Source: Chloroflexota bacterium (GTDB lineage Bacteria; Chloroflexota; Dehalococcoidia; UBA2979). Taken from it: a stretch of 5,718 bases of DNA. The stretch covers positions 1 through 5,718 of the forward strand of contig VYDC01000123.1 in assembly GCA_009843585.1 (NCBI GenBank). The letters run 5' to 3'. Positions 1 to 5,718 of the stretch are shown piece after piece. Within the stretch, counting starts at the first letter, position 1; each line of letters begins with the position of its first letter. A model generated the notes under the pieces. It worked only from the letters and a program-made list of their open reading frames with translations. It had not been told where the DNA came from and ran no database searches. The position numbers and the translations under genes are program-made.

Positions 1-607
<607 letters not shown>

Positions 608-708
608 AAGATCTTGCGGCGTGGGGACTCTCGGGCGCAAGCGGTGACGGTCGCGGGCGAGCCCTCCGGGATGAGCTCCGTCACCTGACGCGAGGTGAGT
701 CGCGCCCG

Positions 709-795
709 TTCGTTGTTCCGCCGGCTGGCCTCGCTCAGCGGCGAGAGGCGTTCCCTCAGCTCCGCGATCTCGCGGTCGCGGTCGCCCGATTCGTC
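709..795 (-). pseudogene. Possible fragment of a GAF-sensor/regulator N-terminus
   Basis: In the leftward frame that passes through position 795, the translation reads DRDREIAELRERLSPLSEAS followed by RRNNE. I recall very similar text (REIEELRERLSRLSEASLRINES) at the start of GAF-domain sensor proteins and LuxR-type regulators of Chloroflexota, where it forms a short coiled coil ahead of the GAF domain. Here the resemblance stops after NNE: the usual continuation (a leucine-rich helix leading to a DSARxLTGA motif) is absent. The frame then runs into the coding region of the ABC ATPase in the wrong register. There is no convincing start codon with a ribosome binding site; the only in-frame starts upstream are weak, such as a TTG at 900. 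I read it as a remnant left by deletion. Chance resemblance of a short Arg/Glu-rich stretch cannot be excluded. Confidence 0.35.
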
Positions 796-906
796 CAATC
801 CGCCGCGCCGCTCCCTCGCGCCACCGAGGGGGCCCGCTGGCCGGAGCCGTCCGGCGGAGGCCGGCGGGCTCGTCCGGCTCGCCGCGCGCCGTCGGCGCAA
901 TCATGC

Positions 907-949
907 ATGACGTCATACGGGATCCGGTCGCGGGATATGCCCGTCATAC
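907..949. promoter_or_regulatory. Palindrome plus spaced direct repeat, possible operator
   Basis: This is the least GC-rich patch of the 608-1453 interval. It contains a perfect 10-base palindrome ATGACGTCAT (907-916). It also contains an 8-base direct repeat CGTCATAC at 911-918 and 942-949, spaced 31 bases start to start, close to three helical turns. The second copy also lies in a looser inverted pair TATG-N5-CATA (936-948). Repeats on one face of the helix between outward-facing genes are the usual form of a regulator binding region, so it could control the ATPase gene, the unassigned frame at 1066, or a lost gene. No strong -35/-10 pair is visible, and no regulator gene in the window points to a ligand. 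Confidence 0.3.
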
Positions 950-1065
950 CGGTTGCGTGTGACAATCAACCGGCGTGACGAGCCGATCCGGCTCGGAGGA
1001 GGAGGAGCAGGTGGCCACCAACCCGGAGCGCCCGGTCCCGCCTCCCGGTACCGCGGGCGGAGCGC

Positions 1066-1389
1066 GTGCCACGCATCGGTGAGCGGGCGCCGCCGGGCGC
1101 GCTCCGGCCCGCCCTCGGCGGGACGCCGCTTCCGGACGGCGGCGTAGCGCCGCGCCGTGGCGCCTCGCTGCTGCTGCCGGCGGCCTCGCGCCGGCCCTTC
1201 TCGTGGTACTGCGCGGGCGACCCCTCGCCGCCTACGCTGGTCACAGACGGGCGCGAGCGCGTGGTCGCCGCTGGCTGGTCCTGCGACGTGTCGAGGGTGG
1301 TCGGGATGGTGCTGCCCGAGCGCGTACCGGTGATGTGGCGGGAGGCGATCCTCCCGGAGGGGGCGGCGGCGACGTGCCGGCGTCCATGA
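1066..1389 (+). CDS. Unrecognised 107-residue open frame, doubtful
   Basis: I do not recognise this product. The case for coding is compositional: in this frame GC content by hand count is about 78% at first, 67% at second and 90% at third codon positions, the order expected for a real gene in GC-rich DNA. The start would be GTG at 1066, a few bases after a GGCGGAG stretch. A different frame just upstream has a better-looking beginning: a GGAGGAGGAG run at 995-1004 precedes GTG at 1011, but that frame stops after 23 codons at 1082. A frameshift between 1011 and 1080 could therefore have broken one longer gene. The middle has ordinary protein texture (RRPFSWYCAGDPSPP, then WSCDVSRVVGMVLPERVPVM), with two cysteines and three tryptophans but no known motif and no membrane segment. 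It ends 64 bases before the next gene. It may be a small real gene, a decayed one or an accident. Confidence 0.25.
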   Translation: MPRIGERAPPGALRPALGGTPLPDGGVAPRRGASLLLPAASRRPFSWYCAGDPSPPTLVTDGRERVVAAGWSCDVSRVVGMVLPERVPVMWREAILPEGAAATCRRP

Positions 1390-1453
1390 CGCTGGGCGGC
1401 GCCCTCTCCCCCGGGCGAGGGCCTCGAGCACACCCGGAAGGCCGGCCGGCACG

Positions 1454-2626
1454 ATGAAGATCCCCACGGACTATGCCGACGGCTACGAGCGCGCCCGCGC
1501 CGTCAACCCGGAACTCGCCGACAGGTACCTCGCTCACACCATCGTCGGCGATCCCGAGGCAGACGCGCTGATGGAGGAGCTCTCAGCGCTCGATCCGGAG
1601 CAGGTGTACCGGTTCCTGCAAGCGGGGATGGACGAGGAGGCGGAGGTCCTGCGGGACGCCCCGCCGCTCCTCCAGTCCTTCTTCGACGGTATCGAGACGC
1701 CGCCGGAGTGGGTGGACCTCGATGCCTTCGGCCCCGGCATCCGCATGTTCCACAGGAACTCGAACCTGGTGCTCGCGGGGATGCTCGGCGGGGTCCTGGT
1801 GGAGGGATTCTCGACCAATATCGCCAAGTCCTTCTTCATCACGGGGCGCCTCCGTGATCAGGGCGTCCGCCGTCTGCAGCAGAACAATCGACACATGATC
1901 GAGCTCTTCTTCCCGGGAGGGCTGACGCGCCAGGGCGACGGCTGGAAGCTCTCCGTCCGGATCCGCCTCGTCCACGCCCAGGTCCGCCGGCTGCTGACCC
2001 GCTCCGAGGAGTGGGACGAGGATGCCTGGGGGGTACCGCTGAGCGCAGCGCACACCGGGTTCGCGATCACGGCCTTCTCGGCACGCCTGCTGCGGCACAT
2101 CAGGAGGCTCGGCGCCTCCTCGGATCGCGAGGAGCGCTCGAGCTTCATGCAGGTCTGGCGCTACAGCGGCCATCTCCTGGGTATCCCCGAGTCCATCCTC
2201 TACGAGACCGAGCAGGACGCCCTCGATCTCTTCCGCGTCGGCGTGCTGATGGAGCCCCCGAGCATGGAGTCGGTCGTGCTGGCGAACTCGCTCGTGAACT
2301 CCGCGCCGCTCGTGGCCGGCATCACTGACCCCGGCGAGCGGAGCGAGCTCGCGTCGTACGTCTACCACGTCTCCCGCGCGCTGATCGGGAAGGAGCTGGC
2401 CACGGAGCTCCAGTACCCCCGCGCGCCCTGGTTCATCACCTCGACCGGCGTGCTGGCCTGGTTCCGGTGGAGGCAGCGCATCGACCTCCTCGCGGGGAGG
2501 CTGCTCCCGGGACGGCGCCGCGGCGATGCGCTCGCGACCCTCTTCGACATCTCGAACTACGACGAGGGGGGCATCCTCTACCGGCTGCCCACCCACGTCC
2601 ACGCCGAACGCTCGGACCGGTGGTGA
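1454..2626 (+). CDS. MpaB/Lcp-family haem oxygenase (DUF2236, oxygenase MpaB family)
   Basis: The 390-residue product belongs to the DUF2236 family. Its studied members use haem b and O2 to cleave isoprenoid double bonds: Lcp cuts rubber, and fungal MpaB shortens the farnesyl chain of mycophenolic acid precursors. Family landmarks in order are: NLVLAGMLGGVLVEGF (104-119), a helix close to the haem pocket; FFITGRLRDQGVRRL (127-141); FFPGGL (152-157); IRLVHAQVRRLL (170-181), where His174 is the likely axial haem ligand by analogy with Lcp; WGVPLSAAHTGFAITAFS (192-209); and the WRYSGHLLGIPE signature (235-246). Length and ends fit a complete gene. There is no Tat or Sec signal peptide, unlike secreted Lcp, so it is probably cytoplasmic or membrane-associated and unlikely to act on polymer outside the cell. 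The substrate cannot be told from sequence. The ATG at 1454 follows GGAAGG (1436-1441) at a longish 12-base spacing. The gene stands alone; its downstream neighbour converges on it. Confidence 0.9.
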   Translation: MKIPTDYADGYERARAVNPELADRYLAHTIVGDPEADALMEELSALDPEQVYRFLQAGMDEEAEVLRDAPPLLQSFFDGIETPPEWVDLDAFGPGIRMFHRNSNLVLAGMLGGVLVEGFSTNIAKSFFITGRLRDQGVRRLQQNNRHMIELFFPGGLTRQGDGWKLSVRIRLVHAQVRRLLTRSEEWDEDAWGVPLSAAHTGFAITAFSARLLRHIRRLGASSDREERSSFMQVWRYSGHLLGIPESILYETEQDALDLFRVGVLMEPPSMESVVLANSLVNSAPLVAGITDPGERSELASYVYHVSRALIGKELATELQYPRAPWFITSTGVLAWFRWRQRIDLLAGRLLPGRRRGDALATLFDISNYDEGGILYRLPTHVHAERSDRW

Positions 2627-2653
2627 GGCCGCCACGTCACCGCCCGCGGCCGC

Positions 2654-2695
2654 CCGGTGCCGCGCGATCGGTTCCTCGTCCCACTCCAAGGGCAG
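2654..2695 (-). pseudogene. Apparent 5' stub of a GNAT (TacT-type) toxin gene
   Basis: Directly after the antitoxin stop codon (TGA, 2698-2696) and in the same frame, the leftward strand reads LPLEWDEEPIARHR. From memory, GNAT toxins paired with DUF1778 antitoxins commonly begin EWREEPIAKHHDR and go on to a FDCG motif (often FDCGxxxLNxYL). Here the likeness stops at the Arg codon ending at 2654. The text then becomes AAAGGDVAA and runs antisense into the end of the oxygenase gene. None of the three leftward frames recovers the FDCG motif or any acetyl-CoA binding motif. The position, immediately downstream of the antitoxin, is where the toxin belongs in this type of operon. A TTG at 2689 could have been its start. 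The match covers only about 14 codons, so it needs an alignment to be certain, but position and text agree. Confidence 0.55.
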
Positions 2696-2974
2696 TCAGG
2701 GAGACGTGCGGCGACGCCGTCCGGCGGCCAGCAGTGCCGGAGAGGGCTCTGGCGGGTTCTCGAGCAGCTCGAGCACCCGGGCGGTGTCGCGCTCCGTGAG
2801 GACGATGCGCTCCGCCTGCTCGACCGCTTCGCGTGCCGCGGGCAGGGCAGCTCGCATGATGAACCCAGTCACGTCGAGGCGCTGATAGGCCGCGGCCTGC
2901 GACAGCAGTCGCTTCTCCTCGGGCGTCGCTCGCAGCTCGATGCGGTCACGTCGCCTGGCAGATCGAGCCATCAT
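2696..2974 (-). CDS. DUF1778 (TacA-type) ribbon-helix-helix antitoxin, toxin lost
   Basis: This 92-residue protein has the layout of DUF1778 antitoxins of type II systems. In such systems the antitoxin binds operator DNA and neutralises a GNAT toxin that acetylates aminoacyl-tRNA. A basic N-terminus leads to the beta strand RIELRA (11-16), which inserts in the DNA groove. Helix TPEEKRLLSQAAAYQRL (17-33) and helix DVTGFIMRAALPAARE (34-49) follow. The C-terminal toxin-binding part contains RIVLTERDTARVLELLENPP (56-75) and then SPALLAA (78-84). Length is typical. Two ATG codons lie in tandem at 2974 and 2971. A GGAG at 2983-2980 is 5 bases from the first and 8 from the second, so the second (91 residues) may be the true start. 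No intact toxin gene follows: only the stub at 2654-2695 lies before the convergent oxygenase gene. The antitoxin frame looks intact, so it may still act as a regulator or as protection against related toxins. Confidence 0.85.
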   Translation of the reverse strand: MMARSARRRDRIELRATPEEKRLLSQAAAYQRLDVTGFIMRAALPAAREAVEQAERIVLTERDTARVLELLENPPEPSPALLAAGRRRRTSP

Positions 2975-3059
2975 CGGGTCTCCATAACGACCATCGCCTG
3001 TACCTACTACATCCGTACGCGTAAGCGACTTCCACGTTGCGCCAACTCATAGGAGCCCG
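2975..3059 (-). promoter_or_regulatory. Likely promoter/operator region of the antitoxin gene
   Basis: This patch is clearly AT-richer than its surroundings and lies just upstream of the antitoxin start. It contains an 8-base palindrome TACGCGTA (3016-3023) and, next to it, a run rich in TAC steps (2999-3010, TGTACCTACTAC). TacA-type antitoxins repress their own operon by binding short palindromic or repeated operators, so an operator here is expected. The only -35/-10 pairing I can propose on this strand is TTGGCG and TTACGC at a short 15-base spacing, which is weak. Exact promoter positions are therefore not claimed. Confidence 0.35.
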
Positions 3060-3092
3060 GCTCACGCCACATGGTGCAAGATGGGCGTGAGC
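3060..3092 (-). terminator. Hairpin downstream of the permease gene
   Basis: A perfect 9-base inverted repeat, GCTCACGCC (3060-3068) and GGCGTGAGC (3084-3092), encloses a 15-base loop. CAT/ATG within the loop could add three more pairs after a one-base bulge. It begins 30 bases past the permease stop codon and lies between that gene and the antitoxin gene read in the same direction, the usual place for a terminator. No T-run follows on either strand, so it would be a non-canonical or RNA-stabilising hairpin rather than a textbook intrinsic terminator. Confidence 0.4.
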
Positions 3093-3122
3093 ACGATCAG
3101 CGTATCCCGAAGACCCGCTGCG

Positions 3123-4859
3123 CTACTGATCCACGCGGCAGCTGACAATGTCCAGCCCGTAGTACTTGCGGTGGTGTACGGACGAGGCGTAGTGGCGCAG
3201 GATGCGCACGGACAGCTCCTGCTCGTCCTCCAGCGCCTGATCCTGGCCAAGGTAGGCCATCCGGTCCTCGATGTTCCCCTGGATGGCGTCGTCGGAGGCG
3301 ACGACGATCTCGAACTCGGCAGAGCGGCCGTCGGGACGGATCGTGGCGACGAGCCGGCGTGTCTGCCCGGCGGGGCCGTCCCTCTCCTCCTCGAGCAGGC
3401 TCAGGAGGGCCTCCTCGCCGACGAGGCGGAGCCGGTGCTCTCCCGCCTCGGTCCAGGAATGGGTGCCGGCGAACTGGGAGAGGAAGTCGTCGACCGCGGC
3501 CAGGGAGGACGGGGACAGTTCGAGCCGCAGCTTTCGGGCGCGGAGGCTCGACGCTTCCGTGACCAGCGTCATGACGACTGCGGCCATGCCGCCGACGACG
3601 ATGCTGTTGCCCACGAGGTTGCCGGCAAGCCCGTCGAAGAAGGCGCCGAGGGCACCCGCGGACAGGCCCAGGACCATGGAGACGCCGGTGATGGTGGCCT
3701 TCTTCTGGTCCACCTGTCCGACGAAAACCGTCTTCGCCCCCTCGATGAAGAGCATGGCGAATATGACGATGTAGGCGGCGGTCACCACCGGGCTGGGGAT
3801 GGCGATCAGCACGGCAAGGAACTTGGAGAAGAACGCCACGCCGACGGTCAACGCGCCGAGGCAGACGCCGACGCTCCTGGCGGCGACGCCGGTGAAGCTG
3901 ATATAGGCGACGGTGGCGGACCACGGGGCGGCGACCGGCAGGGTTCCGAGGAGGCCGGAGAGGAGGGTCCCCGCGCCGTAGACGTTCAAGCCGCCCTGCA
4001 CCGTGCGGAAGTCCACGGCGGACCGGGCGCGGTACGACGCGCGGTGAATCACCGAGAGGTCGCCCACCGCCTTCATGAAGGCGGTGAGATTGACTATCAC
4101 GAATACGGGAAGCAGCGCCCAGAAGTCCGCGTCGAACGCCAGGTCGAGCACTGGCCACCTGAAGGTGGGGAGGCTGACCCATGCGGCGTCCGCGACGATG
4201 TCCGCGTCGTAGTAGCCCAGGGGCACGGCCACGAGCAGGCCGACGGCGACGGTGACGGCCAGGATCCACATGCGCCAGAGGGGCCTGTCCTGCAGGGAGA
4301 GGACGACGCCGGCGGCCAGGGCGACCATGCCCGGCGCGAGGAAGAGCATCGTCGATTCGCTTTCCGGGGGGGTGACCGCCCTGCCGATGATGAAGGGCAT
4401 GGCCGAGACCGCCACGAGCATGACCACCACGCCGCTCACCGTCTGGGTGAACACTCGACGGAGGGAGGCCAGGCGGAGGGTGAGGACCGCCTGGACCAGC
4501 GTGGAGACCACCACGAGGCTGGCCAGCAAGCCGGGCCCGCCGACGGAGAGGGCCAGCGCGCAGACGGCCAGGAAGGGGACATTGAAGTTGGAGACGACCA
4601 GGCGGCCCGAGCCCAGGTGACGCAGTTTCAGCGTCTGCAGGATCATGCCGGCGCCGGTGACCACCAGCACGGTAAACGTCACCCACGAGAGGTAGGCGTC
4701 CGACTCGTCGCCTGCCCGCACCACCAGCGCCACCAGCGTGACGAGGCTGATCGTATTGGGGACGAAGATCTGCAGGGCCGAGATCAGCGTGAGCGGCGCC
4801 GGGCACTTCTCGTCGGGTTCGTAGAGGAGTTCGGGCCGCCCCTGGAGCTGTCGAGACAT
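3123..4859 (-). CDS. NCS2-family permease with C-terminal RsbW/GHKL-like domain
   Basis: The 578-residue product has two parts. Residues about 22-435 are a multi-helix membrane transporter of the NCS2 (nucleobase:cation symporter-2, SLC23) fold. The best landmarks are GAGTLLSGLLGTLP (295-308), then YISFTGVAARSVGV (319-332), IAIPSPVVTAAYIVIFAMLF (352-371) and FVIVNLTAFMKAVGDLSV (253-270). Residues about 440-578 are soluble and resemble a degenerate RsbW/GHKL domain: LVGEEALLSLL (479-489) at the N-box position, later GNIEDRMAYLG (528-538), and a terminal RILRHYASSVHHRKYYGLDI (552-571). I recall this tail in other NCS2-like permeases, so the fusion is probably established. The usual Asn of the N-box is Ser487 and no DxGxG or GxGL motif is present, so ATP binding is doubtful. 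Polar residues essential in XanQ are replaced: His31 by Ile31, Glu272 by Lys263, Asp304 by Tyr294 and Gln324-Asn325 by Ala315-Thr316. A purine or uracil substrate should not be assumed. The ATG at 4859 follows AGAGGG (4875-4870) by 10 bases. The frame extends to 5123, but that part overlaps the divergent gene. Confidence 0.88.
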   Translation of the reverse strand: MSRQLQGRPELLYEPDEKCPAPLTLISALQIFVPNTISLVTLVALVVRAGDESDAYLSWVTFTVLVVTGAGMILQTLKLRHLGSGRLVVSNFNVPFLAVCALALSVGGPGLLASLVVVSTLVQAVLTLRLASLRRVFTQTVSGVVVMLVAVSAMPFIIGRAVTPPESESTMLFLAPGMVALAAGVVLSLQDRPLWRMWILAVTVAVGLLVAVPLGYYDADIVADAAWVSLPTFRWPVLDLAFDADFWALLPVFVIVNLTAFMKAVGDLSVIHRASYRARSAVDFRTVQGGLNVYGAGTLLSGLLGTLPVAAPWSATVAYISFTGVAARSVGVCLGALTVGVAFFSKFLAVLIAIPSPVVTAAYIVIFAMLFIEGAKTVFVGQVDQKKATITGVSMVLGLSAGALGAFFDGLAGNLVGNSIVVGGMAAVVMTLVTEASSLRARKLRLELSPSSLAAVDDFLSQFAGTHSWTEAGEHRLRLVGEEALLSLLEEERDGPAGQTRRLVATIRPDGRSAEFEIVVASDDAIQGNIEDRMAYLGQDQALEDEQELSVRILRHYASSVHHRKYYGLDIVSCRVDQ

Positions 4860-4948
4860 CCTCGGTGAACCCTCTAACCGCAAACGGGACGCCACGGAGC
4901 CGCCCACCGACGCCGTGCACGAAAGATGGTAAAACGTACGCCAGCAGC
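4860..4948. promoter_or_regulatory. Shared 89-base spacer of divergent permease and Cache genes
   Basis: This spacer must hold the starts of transcription for both outward-facing genes unless promoters lie inside them. Rightward, TGGTAAAAC (4927-4935) resembles an extended -10 element. CCGACG (4907-4912) lies 17 bases ahead as a poor -35. Transcription would then begin near 4942, leaving a leader of only about 7 bases before the ATG at 4949; this fits the absence of a ribosome binding site there. Small palindromes GTGCAC (4915-4920) and CGTACG (4935-4940) flank the -10-like box. Leftward I see only the AGAGGG ribosome binding site (4875-4870) of the permease and no convincing promoter. Confidence 0.35.
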
Positions 4949-5718
4949 ATGGCGCGAGAGGACGACGGCTTGCGAATCGATCGAACTCACGGGCTTCGCG
5001 GGATCGGGACGGCATCGAGGGATCGGCGAGCGCCGGGAAGGCGGGCGCTGTTCGCGCTCCTGATCGTGGCCGCCGTCGCAGCCCTCGCGGTCGCGTGCGG
5101 TCGCGGCGACCCCGCCCCCACACCTGAACCCGCCTCGCTGAGCAACGACGACCTGACCCGCGCTTTCGTGGCGGGCGCCATCGAGTACTACGAAGAGCAC
5201 GGTCGGGACGCGACCGTTGAGTTCTACCGGTCCGAGGCGGGGATCGAGAGCGGGCGGACGCTCATCCTCGTGGACACGGCCGAGCACGTCTTGCTGGTCC
5301 ACCGCGCTCTCCCCGTGCTACAGGGCCAATACGTCGGTCCGGACTCGTCGTTTCCCGGCCTCGCAATGTTGGCAGAACTTGCGAACGAGGAAGGTTCCTG
5401 GACGACGACTCGAGGCATGAACCCGGACACCAAGCAGGAAGAGCCACGGCGACTTCTCGCCGTCCTTCACGACGGCCTCGTGTTCGCGGCCAGCCACTCG
5501 GCCCTGGTGCAAGACGTTGCCGAATCCGTCAAGGAGTACGTGAGCAGGGCCATCGCGACGTACGAAGCGGACGGCCTCGACGCGGTCATCACCCACTACA
5601 ACAGCCGGGACAGCCTGGAGGGGCAGTTCTACCTCTTCCTCATCGGCGAGGATGACCTCTACCTGGCACACCCCATCTTTCCTCACCTGATCGGCTCGGA
5701 CATCAAGGACGTGGTCGG
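4949..5718 (+). CDS. Lipoprotein with two Cache-like repeat units (3' end beyond window)
   Basis: The first 256 residues are visible. A basic N-terminal stretch (1-33) precedes a hydrophobic segment ALFALLIVAAVAALAVA (33-49) and Cys50. ALAVAC is a tolerable lipobox, so the protein is probably a lipoprotein or membrane-tethered extracellular protein. A Pro-rich linker (54-62) follows, then two related units. Unit 1 (about 74-130) has AIEYYEEHGRDATVEFYRS, a beta stretch TLILVDTAEHVLLVH and LQGQYVG. Unit 2 (about 198-256) has AIATYEADGLDAVITHYNS, then FYLFLIGEDDLYLAHPIFP and LIGSDIKDVV. Between them, EEGSWTTT and RRLLAVLHDGLVFAASH (167-183) match the end of a single Cache-type sensor module as I recall it. 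Cache domains bind small ligands outside the cell and often feed chemoreceptors or kinases; whether an output domain follows is not visible. The ATG at 4949 has no ribosome binding site, and a TTG at codon 8 would shorten the long N-terminus. Similar proteins are frequent in Chloroflexota, which guides the taxonomic guess. Confidence 0.78.
   Translation, partial: MAREDDGLRIDRTHGLRGIGTASRDRRAPGRRALFALLIVAAVAALAVACGRGDPAPTPEPASLSNDDLTRAFVAGAIEYYEEHGRDATVEFYRSEAGIESGRTLILVDTAEHVLLVHRALPVLQGQYVGPDSSFPGLAMLAELANEEGSWTTTRGMNPDTKQEEPRRLLAVLHDGLVFAASHSALVQDVAESVKEYVSRAIATYEADGLDAVITHYNSRDSLEGQFYLFLIGEDDLYLAHPIFPHLIGSDIKDVV

Larger units (their letters stand above)
608..1453. other. 846-base stretch with no confident gene
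   Basis: This interval separates the leftward ABC ATPase from the rightward MpaB-type oxygenase. Several long open frames exist on both strands, but most encode Arg/Pro/Gly-rich text with no recognisable domain, as expected where GC content is high and stops are rare. Three things stand out and are listed separately: the sensor-like fragment (709-795), an AT-richer patch with a palindrome and direct repeats (907-949), and a rightward frame with coding-like composition (1066-1389). A 6-base inverted repeat GCCCTC/GAGGGC at 1401-1406 and 1417-1422 follows that last frame, but it has no T-run and is weak. I see no tRNA or other structured RNA here. Confidence 0.6.

Noticed and set aside
608..904. 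In-frame extension of the ABC ATPase up to an ATG at 904.
   Set aside because: The 99 added residues are low-complexity and have no counterpart in DrrA proteins, which start within a few residues of the first beta strand.
1108..1122. CCCGCC-CTC-GGCGGG hairpin.
   Set aside because: It is a short GC-only stem inside a very GC-rich stretch with no gene end or T-run nearby.
913..1467. Leftward open frames spanning 913-1467 and 966-1433.
   Set aside because: Products are Arg/Pro/Ser-rich without domains, and the codon-position GC order favours the rightward frame instead.
2638..2659. Inverted repeat CACCG/CGGTG between the convergent oxygenase and antitoxin genes as a shared terminator.
   Set aside because: Only five base pairs around a GC-rich loop and no T-run on either side; such repeats arise easily at this base composition.
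1583..2689. Long leftward open frame of 368 codons opposite the oxygenase gene.
   Set aside because: Apart from its first dozen codons (the toxin stub), it is Arg/Glu/Gly-rich antisense text over a well-supported gene.
3081..4868. Long rightward open frame of 595 codons opposite the permease gene.
   Set aside because: It is an antisense shadow: its product is Gly/Asp/Glu/His-rich with no domain, while the leftward frame gives a clear membrane transporter.
4860..5123. An 88-residue N-terminal extension of the permease from a start at 5123.
   Set aside because: It would overlap the divergent lipoprotein gene by 175 bases and is Arg-rich, unlike the family; homology begins just after the ATG at 4859.

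Overview
The window is very GC-rich DNA, probably from a bacterium such as a high-GC Chloroflexota (Dehalococcoidia or SAR202 type) or, failing that, an actinobacterium. That guess rests on three things: a lipoprotein of a Cache-like type I associate with Chloroflexota, a degraded fragment resembling the start of the GAF-sensor proteins common there, and a DrrA-type ABC ATPase. No ribosomal RNA, tRNA, insertion sequence or CRISPR array is visible.

Left to right: (1) the first 607 bases hold the N-terminal 202 residues of a DrrA-like drug or lipid exporter ATPase, transcribed leftward and cut by the window edge; its permease partner would lie beyond that edge. (2) 608-1453 is an 846-base stretch with no confident gene. 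It holds a leftward fragment resembling a GAF-sensor N-terminus, an AT-richer patch with a 10-base palindrome and a spaced direct repeat, and a rightward open frame at 1066-1389 with coding-like base composition but no recognisable product. (3) 1454-2626 encodes a complete MpaB/Lcp-type (DUF2236) haem oxygenase, rightward. (4) 2696-2974, leftward, is a DUF1778/TacA-type ribbon-helix-helix antitoxin. Its GNAT toxin is missing apart from what looks like the first dozen or so codons (2654-2695), squeezed between the antitoxin stop and the 3' end of the oxygenase gene. (5) 3123-4859, leftward, is an NCS2 (nucleobase transporter fold) permease with a C-terminal cytoplasmic domain resembling a degenerate RsbW/GHKL module. 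The conserved polar transport-site residues known from XanQ are all replaced. (6) From 4949 to the right edge runs the start of a lipoprotein with two Cache-like repeat units, divergent from the permease across an 89-base shared spacer.

The genes do not form one obvious pathway. The closest thing to a functional unit is the divergent permease and Cache lipoprotein pair, which may share regulation; that is inference. The strongest observations for follow-up are the apparently decayed toxin-antitoxin locus and the permease with a rebuilt transport site and a fused regulatory-type domain. I did not find a clearly undescribed multi-gene system here.
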